From Siphonodentalium dalli (taxonomy: Eukaryota > Mollusca > Scaphopoda > Gadilida > Siphonodentaliidae), in the NCBI GenBank assembly GCA_032622095.1, contig CP136065.1, forward strand, positions 244,093,474 through 244,157,473: DNA of 64,000 nt, read 5' to 3'. A program made the position numbers and the translations under genes. Within the stretch, counting starts at the first letter, position 1, and the number at the start of each line of letters is the position of its first letter. The notes under the pieces are model-generated. The model did not search any database. It worked only from the letters and a program-made list of their open reading frames with translations, and was not told where the DNA came from. Below are positions 47,180-60,263 of the stretch, piece by piece.

Positions 47180-50100
47180 GATTATACTGAATCCAGTGAT
47201 GATGAGGATTCTCAGAGTTCACTACATAATACTCAGACTGAAACAGTGAGTAAAATTCTCTTTGTGTTTTCACGCCTTGTTATTACACAGAAAACAATTG
47301 CCAGTGTGTTTCGTAACTTAGACCAAAGTTTTGTACCTAAATGTGGTCAATGAAGCTAGTGGCCAAAATATTATATTTTAAATGATACAGACCAAAATAA
47401 AGGCCATACAGGGTTGATTTTTTGCAGAAAATTAATAAGCGTACATGTATGATTATTTGGATCCTGAGAGTAGTATCGGTTAAATTGAGGGTGTGATAAT
47501 AGAATGTGATCACTTTACTAGTAATACTAGTACGTTCAAATATACAGGAACTTAGGAGGCCACGATGGAAAACAAAAGTGCAGTCCAGGCAACTCTGTGC
47601 AATTAACGAAAATTTTCAGCCTGATGTCATTTGAGACATTGGTTATGTTTGGTACTTCGATATCAAAATAGTCAATTAACCAGGGGAAGGGACAGCGCTA
47701 GTTAGTATATATGCCTATTAATCCGATTTCAATTTCACCATGTCCGAGTGCACCGTATTTGCCAACGTCATGGGGTCGCAAACTTGTGAATGGTGAATGG
47801 TAGTACAAGCCAATATTTTACTTCTGGTATGATAGCAAGTGCCGAGAGTGTCGTAGCCATATCCCATGACAAATGGAACATCGGGAGGGGAAGACCGACT
47901 GGCCCAGTTGCAATAATCTCAGGACTAACTTTAACCATGGCAATGCTGTAGCTAAACAGATTTGTTGTATAATGTGACACTCATGTGCTTCCGGCGTCCC
48001 TGTATTTTATTTATTAATATCTGACTTTAATAATATCATACATGTACGTGTACTAATCAGATTTTATTAATATAATATATCAGATATATGTATTTTAATT
48101 TTTCAGTCTGGTGATGATCAGGACGAGGGATCCACTGAAAATGATGAGTACAACCAGCCAATATTTGAAGGGTCAGATATCACAAAATGACAAGCAATGT
48201 CTCTGATAATGGCGCATATGGTACGACATAAAATGAGCGGCGTTGCAATGAGAGACACAATTGCTTTGATTACTACTCTAATTCCTGACTCAATTCCAAG
48301 GTCTAAATACTTCTTTGACAAAGAGATATTTAAAACTTGCGAGAACATGAACATGCATCATTGTTGCAGTTTGTGTCAAGTAGTTGTTCCTGATGATTCT
48401 TCACAGTGTCCAAGTTGTGCCGAATCGTTTGACTTAGATCAGGCAAAAAAGGATTGCAGATACTTTCTCAGTGTGCCACTCGCAGAACATATTAAGGACT
48501 TGTTTGAAAAACATGATCTGAACAGCCATCTAATTCGGAAAAATGAGCAGAGGAATACCGTCAGTGACATCATGGATGGTAGAGTATACAAGAGTGAAAA
48601 AGTCCACGATTTATTGGTGACTGACAATAACATAACATTGACAGTCAACACCGACGGCGTGCCAGTCTTCAAATCATCAAGGCATACTTTCTGGCCTATG
48701 TTCTCTACGATCAATGAGTTGCCTCAAGAGAAAAAGTCAGAATTTACGATTCTTCATTCGCTTTGGCTCGGACCAACAAAACCAAAGCCAAATCAATTCC
48801 TGAAACCATTTTGTGATGACATAAACACAATGTATTCAGATGGAATTACATGGTGTGATAAAAGAGGAAATCCCCAAACAAGAAATGCATGGCTATTGCA
48901 TGCGTATGTGATACTGTAGTCAGACCGACATTACAATGAACTACACAGTTTAATGGCAAATATGGCTGCAGCTATTGCTATCATCCAGGTATTTCCACAC
49001 CGAAAGGGAATGGTCATGTCAGGGTATATCCTATATCGGAAGAATTTCATGGTATGAGGACTCACAATGATATCATTGCCACGAGTGGTGTGATTGTTGA
49101 AGAGAAAGACAAGAAAGTGGTGAAAAGTCCAAGTATATCCTATCTGCTTCCGCATTTTGATATTTTGTGGTTTCCCACCAGATTATATGCGTGGTGCATT
49201 GCTTGGTGTGGTTAGACACCTGACTGAACTCTGGATGGACAGTTCATCCCATTCTGAAGAATACTACCTTGGAAGAAAGGCAGATATAATCGACAACAGA
49301 CTGCTAAATATAAACACTCCAAAAGAAATTGCTCGAAAACCAAGAGCAATAAGGGACCGTAAATTATGGAAGGCATCTGAGTGGCGAACATTTCTGCTAT
49401 CCTATACACCTATAATCCTTCAGGGCCTTCTTCTAAGAGACCACTACAACCACTGGCTGTTGCTTGTGAATGGCATTACAATCTTGATCGGTAACAATAT
49501 CTCTGAGGCCTTGATTACTAAAGCTCGTCTTTATCTCAGTAAATTTGTGGTTTTGATGAAATCCTTATATGGACTGGAAAATGTCAGCTACAATATCCAC
49601 TTGCTGGCACATTTATGTGACTGTGGAAAATTGGGGTCCTCTGAGCACAACATCAGCATTTTTGTTCGAAGATGCAAACGGTCGATTGCTCTCACTTATA
49701 CATGGTACACAATATGTTGAAATCCAATGTGTCAAATGGTTCAGTGCTCACATGATTGTTTCGGTATTTGCTGACAAATATTTATCGCAACCAACATGTA
49801 TACCACGAGTACATGATGCCTACAACAAAATTAGTGAAACAAAAATATATGTTAAGAAAGCGGATTCTTTTGATGGGTGTACTGTTCTTGGAAGAACAAA
49901 ATCATATATTCTGACCTTATACCAGGATCGTCTAGTAGAACGCCATCATGAAAAAACTGTATTACATCGACAATGTTTCAGTTACAAACGAATAATTGTA
50001 GGTGGGCACATTTTTACAACGGAAGTATACGATTCAAAATACAGGTCTGACAACTCATTAGTTGCTCTGCAAACTGGAGAAATTTGCAGAATTCAGAACA

Positions 50101-50355
50101 TTTTTGTTTGCAAATTGTTATGTTCATGTGAACCTGGAAACTGTGTGTCCACAAACAGTTATTTGACCTGGCTGTGTGTTGTCAGTATCACATGGTCACA
50201 CACGTAATAATCTTTTTAAGTTATTCAAATGCATTGATAACAATATGAACAACCTCAAAGTATTTTCTGTGAATGACATCAAGAGAATGTGTCTTATGGT
50301 GCCATATACTTCTTGTGATTATGTAATGGAAATGATCGATTTTGAGAAAGAATAA
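47180..50355 (+). pseudogene. CACTA (EnSpm)/tnp2-like transposase gene, decayed
   Basis: Exon 47180-47245 (DYTESSDDEDSQSSLHN) and the start of the next exon at 48107 (SGDDQDEGSTENDEY) give an acidic N-terminus. The main exon then shows MSLIMAHMVRHKMSG, a zinc knuckle (CCSLCQVVVPDDSSQCPSC), LTVNTDGVPVFKSS, SLWLGPTKPKPNQFLKPF, QFNGKYGCSYCYHPG, VRVYPISEEFHG, GVVRHLTELWMDSS, DRKLWKASEWRTFLL, SYNIHLLAHL, ENWGPLSTTSAF and a C-terminus MCLMVPYTSCDYVMEMI before TAA at 50353-50355. This is the block order of animal tnp2/Transposase_21-like proteins. It is dead: an in-frame TGA at 48188-48190 and at least three frame changes (near 48900, 49150 and 49640). First exons and CACTA ends were not found. Confidence 0.7.
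47385..47470 (+). repeat. Dispersed repeat shared with 53696-53792
   Basis: 'gcagaaaattaata' and 'cgtacatgtatgattat.tgg' plus 'agagtagt' occur here, in an intron of the transposase gene, and again at 53696-53792 in the same sense, about 80% alike by eye. Confidence 0.6.
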
Positions 50356-51332
50356 TACAGGATGCTCATTAGGCCAAATATTAAAATATAAATTACTGGT
50401 TCTCAGGCAGATTTGTTAAGTGATTTTTTTATTATGAAGCCAAAGTAGTAAGAAATTAGATGAAAATCATCTATTACTACTAGCAAAGTAGTTTGTTCTC
50501 AATTTTCTTTTGTTTTATTTGAAATTTGAATTTTTTTTTTTTTTTTTCTGGAATCTGGAGTGAAATTTCCATGAATAATAATCTATAGATTATGTCTCAT
50601 CCCCTAATTGATAGAAAATTTCCTGATAACACATATATTTTTTTATTTGAAACAGAAATTACATGTAAAAATCAGCTGATTATTTACATATGTTATTTGT
50701 CATTATTATTCAATGTGTGATATCACTAACATTTCTTCTGAAGATACACAATCTGATTGTTTGAGAGCTCAGCTTTACAATAAAGTAAACATTCAATTTT
50801 GTGCAATAAAACTGCTCAAGTCTGATTATAAGCGGTCAATCTCGGTCATTGTCCTGACCAAAAAAAAAATTTGAAATGATATAAAGCCATCTAAATTACG
50901 ATATATTTAGTTATAAACCGAAGCAAATGACATGTTGAGATATCAATGCTTTTGTATTTGATCAAGTTTATCAATGTATTTTACATCGCAGTTTTATTTT
51001 TGCAAATGGGCAACAAGTATATATATCGATCGAACGATCATGGGTGCTTTCGCAGTCGTACAGTACCTCTACCTAGGTGTTTGATTTCTAAACATGAGAG
51101 ATTTTGATCTGTTCTTGTGATGGATTGAATTACAATGTAGATAAACACATTTTTTGTTTCGTTCTATAATAACCAAATAGACCACACAAACTATTAAATG
51201 GAAAACTTGCCCTTCAGGCTAGTTTTGTAATAGTATGTTATTGGTCTATTTGGCCAATATCGAACTCAACGAAGTATGTTTTTCTCCAAGATATTTGCTG
51301 ATTGGGACAATCTCAAAATACATGTACACATA
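50356..51332. other. No gene seen
   Basis: AT-rich sequence with an 18-base T run at about 50529 and ordinary AATAAA sites (for example near 50780). It probably includes the 3' part of the dead CACTA element, but no terminus was recognised. Confidence 0.35.
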
Positions 51333-51514
51333 TACTCTCACCTGCCTAATAATAGTGATAGCACGATTATTAATTTTCAACAATTAATCCTCGTGATCAC
51401 TATTATTAAGCAGAAGGACAAATAGTGAAAATGCCATCACTACTATTTATTTTCCTGAAAAAATCCACCTGTCACTATTATTTGGCCATCACTATTATTA
51501 GGCAGGTGAGAGTA
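51333..51514. mobile_element. 182-bp MITE with 27-bp perfect inverted ends
   Basis: tactctcacctgcctaataa... is mirrored at ...ttattaggcaggtgagagta over about 27 bp without mismatch. 'actattatt' boxes repeat inside. TA at both tips fits a Tc1/mariner-type MITE. Confidence 0.85.
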
Positions 51515-53690
51515 CTACCAGATCGACCTGTGTAACCACTTAAACCGGAAAATGTATATACTGGAAATGGCATGATACGCCGTTAGTTAATTGTTTTGCT
51601 ACCAAAATCATCAATTATTTGGCAAAATATATAGCCAGTTGAAAATATGTTGTGCTGAACAGTTGAATATCTAAATTTTCAAATTTAGTACATGTAGTTG
51701 GGAATGGGATATCACTCTACATGTATCTTAAACTTGAATGTTCAACGTTATGTATTTTTGGAGTCCTAACACATTCATTAATGAAAGCAAAATTTATGCG
51801 ACACGCCGCTCCATAAACCGGCTACGCTTTCATTTCTCGATCAACGGTGAAACTACAACAGTTATTCCTTATAATTCCACCTCAATAACGTGTATCTACA
51901 CTTATTGTGCGATCAACTACACTACATGTATATTATATATAATGTAAAATGCATATGTAATGTACATCACCCAACATGAAATATACAACTGAAATCAACA
52001 CGGCGGAAAATTAACCATCAGTCAGTAACAACTGTCACGCATGGCTGTATGTTCAATCAAGCCGACAGCCAATCAAAACCAAAGTTTACTCGTGTGGCGT
52101 GTCCGCGGTGGCTTGTATTGGCGCCATGCCAATTTAAAGATAAAACAATGTTGAGTGGTGGGCGTGATCAATCTAACCACGATGATTGTTATTAATTTGC
52201 ATATGAGATTCTATTCATATTAAAATGAAGGCAATTTCTGGTATGGGCAAGTCAGTGTTAAAAACATAAAAGATGGAATTATTTTATTATCATGCATTGT
52301 ATGATTAGAAATCAGGCAAAGTAAATCACAACAGGTTTCCTCATGGTTTCCGCTCTAGTTAATTCGAGCTTCAGCCTTATTGTTGTGTTGAAACTATTAT
52401 ATAATTACTGTTTCTGTATAGCGATATCTATTTTGGTTGAAGCTAATGCCTTTGTATCATTAGATATTGTTTTTCTATCAATTCATTGATTTGTTGATAC
52501 AATGAATAAATTGTCATATGGACCAGAATAAATTGTTCATTTCAATAAGTTGGAGGTGTTCATTAAGATTCCAGTTGTAAGCGATATGGATTGTGAGTAG
52601 TTTTTGGGAGACATACATGTACATCGTTCTAATATTATAAATCGTTTGAAGTTTTGTTGAACAGTTTGTTTTGTTGTCAGGTCCAGAATTTAAAGAAAAC
52701 CAAAGCTTTATGGAAAATTCACTCCCTGAGCTAAACTGGCAAAATCCTGTGCATTCATTGACTCTTTCTATTGTGACACCGAAATCATGTGCATGCATTG
52801 TTTATTCTAATTTTTATATTCATCAAAAACCTTCACCAGAGCAGTTTCAGAATGAGACATTGAAATAAAATATTATGAACTGTTTATAATGGTAATCTTC
52901 GGATCCAAATAATAGTAGAGTATCAATGCATGTACAGGATTTCGCCAGTTTAGCTCCGCCTTTCAATTCCTGTTGCAGGAATTGTTATTAACCCTGATGA
53001 CACTCATTGGTCGGAGGAATTTATACGATAAAAATTCTGATAGCTCGCCAACTGCCAGAAATCTGGAAGGCTTTGGGTGTCCGTCGATTCAGTGAGTGTA
53101 CGACCTTTAGGACAACTGTGTCAACATAAACTAATTTAGTTAAGAACAAGTTTGAGGTTTTAGTAGATACAATGGTAACCTACTTTTCTTTTTCATTCAC
53201 CATGGTAAACCATATAAATTTAATCCTGGTGATCGATAATCAGACATTTACAATGGTAAAGTCCAGTTTGTTGTGAATTGGTAAATAGTAAGTTTTAATT
53301 TTTTTTAAATTTTATATTCATCAAAACATTCACCAGATCAGTTTCAGAATGAAACATTGAAATATAATACATGTATTATGAAATGTTTATAATGGTACTC
53401 TTGGGATCCACATAATAGTACAGTGACAAATAATCATACATGGTGGACAATTATCCCAGTTTAAATAATCATACAGGCCCAAACAATCGTACAGGGTGGA
53501 TTCTTTAAAGAATTGTCAGTTGGGGCAAGTAAAAAGTCATAAGTAATGAAAGGTGAACTGCATTTTCAAGTATATATATTAACTTGTAATTAGTTTCCAC
53601 CCATCACCAGAACACCCATATGATTTTAATAACCATATTTTAGACCAACATTTACATTTTAGATGTGGACATCAAAGCTAATTGCCAAAA
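51515..53690. repeat. No gene; direct repeat pair
   Basis: A ~115-bp segment (ttttatattcatcaaaa..., 'cagtttcagaatga(g/a)acatt', 'tggtaatcttcggatcc') at about 52812-52920 returns at 53315-53424, about 85% alike. Short open frames in this stretch lack family motifs. Confidence 0.5.
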
Positions 53691-53795
53691 TTTAATAATC
53701 ATAAAGACCCAAATAAGGACCATGCAGGGTGGGGTTTTTTGCAGAAAATTAATAATCGTACATGTATGATTATCTGGATCCCAAGAGTAGTGTTC
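53690..53795 (+). repeat. Second copy of the 47.4-kb dispersed repeat
   Basis: Contains 'tgcagaaaattaataatcg' and tacatgtatgattatctgg as at 47385-47470. Confidence 0.6.
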
Positions 53796-54349
53796 ACAAC
53801 ATATTGAACATAACAGTATTTTACCATGGTAAATGGCTGTTGACCATGGTACATTTTCATACCACGTCAAATCCCTGTCAACCTATTGGATACACGGAAG
53901 ATTTGCCCATGTCCATCCATGACGCTTCTGCCTCAAGCCCTGATGGTATTAAAATGAAAGTGTCAATGACACAGTAGCTTAACTTGACACAAAGTGGACA
54001 CTGACTGGAACCATTTCTATGGACTTTCCTGCAACCAGTCTGACATTTAATTCCATGGCAGCAAACAATTAATTTTCAGACAGACTGGTATCTAGTCTGT
54101 GGTGATTGAATAATTTGTTATCTACATGTGACAAGATGGCCACCAGCCGATGTTTTTTACAAATGACACAAGAAAGATTCATTCTCATCAATATGTAAAT
54201 GACAAAATCTTGATAAACATTTTGATGATCATCATAGGAACACTGTAATTAATTTTTTAACTAATTAATTGTTGTTATTACATGTACCTATATCCAATAT
54301 TGAAAAAGCACAACACAATGATTCATTCTACCTTGCTTTACATATAATT

Positions 54350-54716
54350 TTTTACCATGGTAAACCATAGTTTACTATGGTTTACCGTGTAAGATGGTAA
54401 TTCACCATAGTAAGCGATACCTTTACCATGGTAAATTATTTTTACCATGGTAAGTTGCGATTACCATGGTATGTATGATGGATTACAATGGTAAGCGATA
54501 ACTTTACCATGGTAAATTATTTTTACCATGGTAAGTTGCGATTACCATGGTATGTATGATGGATTACCATGTTAAATATACCTTTCTTTACGTAGTAAAA
54601 ACAATTACCATGGTAAAACTCATTTTACAATGGTATTACCATGGTAAATGGTAACTTACCATGGTAAATGGTAACTTACCATGGTAAATGTTATTTACCA
54701 TGGTAAAAGAGTGGTA
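54350..54716. repeat. TTACCATGGTAA palindrome cluster
   Basis: The 12-bp palindrome ttaccatggtaa or a near match occurs about twelve times in 370 bp. A ~79-bp unit (taaattatttttaccatgg ... 'ggtatgtatgatggatta') stands twice in tandem at about 54430-54590. Scattered single copies extend back to 53200. Confidence 0.85.
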
Positions 54717-54816
54717 CATTTTTATATGGGGGAGCACCATCCCATAGACATTATGTTTTCCACAAGTAAGTACTGGGAAGCACAATAGGTGGTGAACTGA
54801 CAAATGATGAGCGGTA

Positions 54817-57800
54817 GGGCAGTACGAGTTTTCGAAAAATCCAATCGACCCCGCACTTTTGAGCCCCCGAGATTTCTTGCTATTTTCGTTTGCAGTGACC
54901 CCTGGGACACATTGCACGGGTGTGCGATTTTTTATTCAGGATTGGCACGGTCCTTTAAAATAGGTTTTAATGGTTTTTAAAGCTATTTTTAACATAAATC
55001 GATAAATCGACAATAGATTCGATCCAGAACTTTCCCTGGAGATCATGAGATTATTTTGGTAACCGAAATAAATTGTTAGAATGAAATAAGCCAATTTTTG
55101 GGCCAAATTATCATAACGGTGGCCCTATTATTGAATTTATTGATTTTTTTCTTCGAAATTTCAGTCGTTTTTCAGAAATATGACGACGGAATATGTCGAT
55201 AGCTGCATATCTGTCGGGAGAACATCGTCGCAAATGATATCAAAAACTTCTGTGGACATTTGTCCATAAATAAATATAGAAATATAGCATGCGATCCATG
55301 TGAATCGGTAACAGGAGCGTAAAACTCAACCCTCCCCTAAAAGTCGGAAAAACGCTAATGCATAGGTTGTGCTAACGACGTCTCGTTTTCGCTAGCACAT
55401 ATGCTAGTTTCCTCATATTAATACCAAAATGCTCTCCAGGAACCAATACTGAACAAAAGAGAGCATGAAAATTAAAATTTAATTATAAATGCTGCTCATT
55501 GTAGCGATGTCGATGACATTGGTCGTGATCGTCTTATGTTCCATGCAACGTATATTATCACCCGCTTCAATGACCCAAGACAAGTTGCTCTCTCTGACCA
55601 GACGTGATATTGAATTGAACAAGAGTGTTAACAGAAACGTCCTTTCTGTAGCGCAGGACCTCATCTTTATTGGGACTTCGTGCAGAGTGAAAACTCCGAA
55701 GCACGTCGGTTTGGGTCTGTCAGTATACCCGAATGTACTCGAATGGGAATGCTAATAAATGTTCTAAATCGACATGGGGTGTGTATCAGTTACAACGACA
55801 TACACACAATTATATCAGTGTAGACAGATATACAAACTGCTGGTGAAAGTTGTGTTGTGCCAACTAACATTGATATGGGATTTTTCACCCAGGCCGCAAC
55901 CGATAATTTCGAACAAAAAGCTGAGAGACTATAGATCCACATTGTCGGATGTTATGCACATGGTCATCTTACAAAGCAGAGTTCTTAGCCAGAAGCAGAA
56001 ACATATATCTGAACAGGAAGGAACTTCGGTAAACATGAACACTATTCTTGAATGTCCTAACATTAATGTTAAACGTGCATCTCCAGTTTTTTTGAAGGGG
56101 TTGACTTCTTTGCCTATTATGACACCCGAGAAACTTGATTTAAATCCAGTGATATTGCGTGGGTCACCGCGAGAGCTATTAGCAACAGACTTTTCGATTT
56201 GAGTGTCGGCGAACATATTATACCATACATGGTGGACTGTTATGCATATGAAGCTAGCATCGAAGATCCAAGGACCCACAACAAACGTTGGATACTGTAG
56301 AAATGTGTCTGCTCCTCAAAATTACTTTGACACTGTCTTCACTGTGCTCATGCGGCTCTCCGAAGTATTCAGGAGGATGGTTCTTGACTATTGTGTGATT
56401 ACATTTGACGAGGCATTATACTCAAAAGCACAGCTGATCAAGTGTAGGAATCTGCTGCGAACTTTCAGCCACGTTTGCATTTTGGAACGAATATCTAAGT
56501 ATGGTTCAGTGCCTGTTGAACTATGTTGCAGCCGAGAGAAACTCTGATTTCGCAAACCACTTGTATATGTTTGCGAAAATGATTCAGTTGACTTCGCATA
56601 TGACCAATTGACCTACGCGCGTTGGGGATGTCTATGCTTGCAGATATGAGCACACTGGAAGACTTGCATCCAGATGTGTACACTGCTATGGGTCAGGGAC
56701 TTCATACAGTCCGCCGTTCTCGAAACGTTTCGGCAACATTCAATGGCGTATGGTCCCACCATGGAATTGAGCAAACTCTCAATAGAGATTGTGCTTTCTT
56801 GAAAGGCACATTTCGAAGTGACAAGGCCACCGAGCGTCATGTCCTTACAGCACATCTAAGAGCGGAAGTAACATCGAACCTACTTACAATGTGTGATCTG
56901 AATTCTGGGTTAGCTTCACTCCACAGGGAAGATACCCAATCTAAAACCATTGCGGATGAACGGAAAGTTCGGGCCATCATGGAAAAAGATGACTCAGGTT
57001 TGACTAATCAATTTAAGGTTGATAACGACGCAAGCGATGATTCGCCCATGCCACACGTCAATATTGCCACAGGCGTGGTACTTCCCAACGAGCCTCACTC
57101 CTCACTCCATAGAACTCTTGTCGTCCTTTGAAACTGTGAAGGAAAGAATGAAAACATTCGTTGAAGATAGGCTAGACAGTGATACAGTGGACATTATGGA
57201 CCCGATCCGTCACTGGCAATAATCCTGGTCCTTGCAAACGACAGGCAGATTCAACTAGACAAATGTTTCTGTTATCAACTATCCCTTGTCCCACTCTCGT
57301 TATTCAACATCGATGGAACTATGCGTTCTGGAACAAAGGTGATCTTTTCCATCTACTAGAAGACAAGGTCAGTGACAGTTCGCATCTGGAACCGAAGAGC
57401 ATCGACATGTGGGTGTTAGATTTTATGGCAATTGTCCAGATGATATGTGGCAGTGCAAGTTCGAAACCTGACGCTGTTGGAGATATATTTAACACTGTTG
57501 AACGTTTAGTACTCTCAAAACGAACTTTGATGTTGTTGCCGTAGTCGCAAACCGTTATGACAATGCTGATTCCATTAAGTCTTCTGAACGATCAAATAGG
57601 TCAACACAAGGCAGCCTCTCTGAGCGAGTGTTCAAGACAGGTGACACTCGTCTGCCCTCGAAGTTGACAAAAATGCTTGCCAACTCGAAGACGAAGAGCA
57701 ATTTAGTGGAGTACATCTACGTTCAACTCGAATCACACCGGGCTGCTAGATTACTTAATAGGCTAAAAGTTTATTTGGCGGGTGGCTTCACAGAAGGAAG

Positions 57801-59863
57801 ATGTGTGATGGTAGATTTCGTCGGACCAAACAGCTGTCCAGATTTGAATTCTGAACACGAAGAGGCTGACTCTCGAATGGTTGTCCCATGTTGCCTATTC
57901 TATTGAACGAGATGGAATTAAGTCGGCGGCTGTCTGGAGCCCTGATATGGATGTTGCTGTGCTAGGTTTGCACCACTTCCAATTCTTACGTCTCAATGAG
58001 CTATTCTTCCACACTGGTGTAAAACAGAAGGAACGATTTGTAGCTCTGCATGACATCGCGAGAGAAATCGGATTCGACATGATTGTGTAAAGCGCTTCCA
58101 GCTGTACATGCGTTGACTGGCTGCGATACCACCAGTTACTTAGTACAGCACGGAAAGAAATGCGCCATGTCAACTGCGGTAAATGACGAAGAGATAGCGA
58201 AGATCATATCAGTTCACGTTGGTGAAGAACCTGCGCACATATCTGACTTAGAAAAAGAATCATGCGAATCGTGTGTATGTGCCATGTATACGGGTTCTGA
58301 CAATATCAAATCAGTCGACGAGGTAAGATTCAAGCTTTTCACAAGAAGCAGTCATCGAGCAACCGATTGCCACCAACAAAGAATAGTCTCAAACACCATA
58401 TTCAGCGAGTTAATTATCAAACGTATATACGGAGGCATGCAACGAGTCTTGTCTTGAGTCTTCCGTCTCCTGGTGGCTGTGGATGGAGGGTGGGAGAACA
58501 GCAACCAGACCCCGTGGTGTCGCTCGTGGACCCGGTTCCAAAAGATTTGGTTTGAATTTATTCGATGCACATGCAAATGTAATTATTCCACTAAAAGATG
58601 TGACTGCCAAAAACACAATCTCACTCGTACCAGTATGTGCGGATGCGACGACGACACTTGCGAAAACCGAGATAACGGGAATAGTGTTTCGGATGATGAG
58701 AGTGCAGATGAGGAATAATAGATGGTGGTAAAATATTACGCAGCCAAATGATTGCCAATCCTATGTTTCATGATATACATTGTATACACACCACTTATTA
58801 TTCAAGAAACTCTTTTATTGGGTTGAATAATGTCTTGTCTAACGAAAAAGAAGAACATACTAACCGAAATGACACTTCCAACTAATCACAAATATGCCAA
58901 TTGTGTTTCTGTATTCTGGTCCGTATATTAGCGCATATTATATATTAAATGGGGGGGGGGGGTGGGGGGGGGGTCAACTTTGGAGCCTTAATTATGATTA
59001 TAAGAACAACCACACGAAGCGCATATACATAGTTTGGAATAATATATCCAGGGAAGTTATTATGTTGTGAATTATCATCAGAAATCAATACTGTGCCGGA
59101 GAAAATTCAATTCAATTGACAAAAAACTTTGAAAATTGGATGTCCCATTCGCTTTTTGTGTGGTATTTATAGTGGAAAGTTGTAAATTGATCAGGTCCGG
59201 TGGGAATATATCTAGCATAGATATTCAGAATATCATTCTGCAACTTATCATACAGCACCCGACAATTAATGTAACCCTTTCACAAAACAATATCTTAATT
59301 GGTCAATTTCAGTTATCTGAGAGCGTTTATGGGGAGGGTTAAGTTTTTGGATACTGAGTCGGTACCTTCAGGATAATTACGGTTATGTCATATATTTGCT
59401 GAAAGCGAGATATTTCAGGAAGTTTTTGGTTTTTGTATCATCTCAATAACTTATCATGCGTCCGATAAATTGTCATTAGTTTGCAAGACAAAAAACGAAA
59501 ATTGAGTGATTTTTCAAGATTTTTTCTCAAAATACCCGAAAAGTTGACATTATGTTATATATTTCATAACTGTTTTGCCATACATCTGAATATGTTGATA
59601 ATACTGTTCGAAAAATGTCACATTCGTCGGCGATTAGTGAAAACTTGTGTTCTCCTAAGGATATATTCATTTTTGCGTATTTTCGGGCTCAGAAACTCAC
59701 AAAAGTCAATATTTTTCATAGCAGCCAATCCAGAATAAAAAATCGCACACCCATGGCATATGTACCAAAGGTAGTTTAACAGCCTGGGACATGATTTTCT
59801 CGAGGGCTCGGAAGTGCGGGGTATCTCAAAAACTAGAGGCTTTCTGAGAATCTCGTACTGGCC
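54817..59863 (+). mobile_element. Putative 5.05-kb DNA transposon of unassigned family
   Basis: The left end gggcagtacgag... and right end ...ctcgtactggcc are inverted. The match resumes inward at 'accccgcactt..gagcc(c)c(t/c)cgaga' and 'ggtgtgcgattttttattc', giving diverged ends of ~130-150 bp. TA stands outside both tips. The single gene inside (55489-58715) lies in + sense. A poly-G tract (58950-58973) and AT-rich sequence fill 58720-59700. The ends are well diverged, so the copy is old or the ends are only partly homologous. Superfamily unknown to me. Confidence 0.55.
55489..58715 (+). pseudogene. Repetitive-element protein with FEN/PIN-like region and CXC-like tail
   Basis: Blocks in order: AQDLIFIGTSCRVKTPKHV and LINVLNRHGVCISYND (~55.65-55.79 kb); NYFDTVFTVLMRLSEV and DYCVITFDEALYSKAQLIK (~56.32-56.43 kb); DVYTAMGQGLHTVRRSRN and HHGIEQTLNRD (~56.67-56.79 kb); HEEADSRMVV (~57.86 kb); VWSPDMDVAVLGLHHF and HDIAREIG (~57.94-58.07 kb); ALPAVHALTGCDTTSYL (~58.09 kb); LPPTKNSLKHHIQRVNYQT (~58.37 kb); then CTCKCNYSTKRCDCQKH ... 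CGCDDDTCEN and an acidic end. The trio EEAD / SPDxDVxVL / LTGCDTT parallels the acidic metal-binding positions of FEN1/PIN nucleases (family knowledge; fit inferred). The Cys-rich tail resembles CXC/TSO1 zinc modules. I know this block order from multicopy genes in fish, corals and molluscs. Several frame changes (for example near 57890 and 58360) make this copy a pseudogene. Confidence 0.65.
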
Positions 59864-60263
59864 TAGGTGGCGTTTCAATAAACGAGATGCTACATATAAT
59901 TGGTTTGTAAACCACAGACATTTAGTATTCTACATCAATATTCTTTGGATATAAATGCATGAACAAGTTTGATCATTGTCTTCTGTGCATGTGTGGCTAC
60001 ATGTATTTAGGCATAAGATTGTAGTCAATATGGAGTATAGTTTTATACAAAATAGTTTTTATACGCCCAAAGTTTGAAAAAGGGGATGTGTTATATTTAT
60101 GTTCCCTCTGTCTGTCCGTCTGTCTGCCACACCCTCGGTCCGTAAACAATTGGTTTGCAATCGATAACTTGAGTTTTGATATTGGGAACAATTTTTTATT
60201 TTGTATGCTGCCTGTCCCTTTTTTCACTTAGAAAATGTTGTTTAATGGTTACCGATTGATAAC
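59864..60263. repeat. Dispersed GTCTGTCCGTCTGTC-type repeat fragment
   Basis: 'tttatacgcccaaagtttga' followed by ctctgtctgtccgtctgtct is a phrase repeated widely in molluscan DNA. No gene. Confidence 0.4.

Noticed and set aside
53652-54917. Small open frames with HGK/YHGK phrases
   Set aside because: They follow the ccatggtaa palindrome repeats and have no other support.
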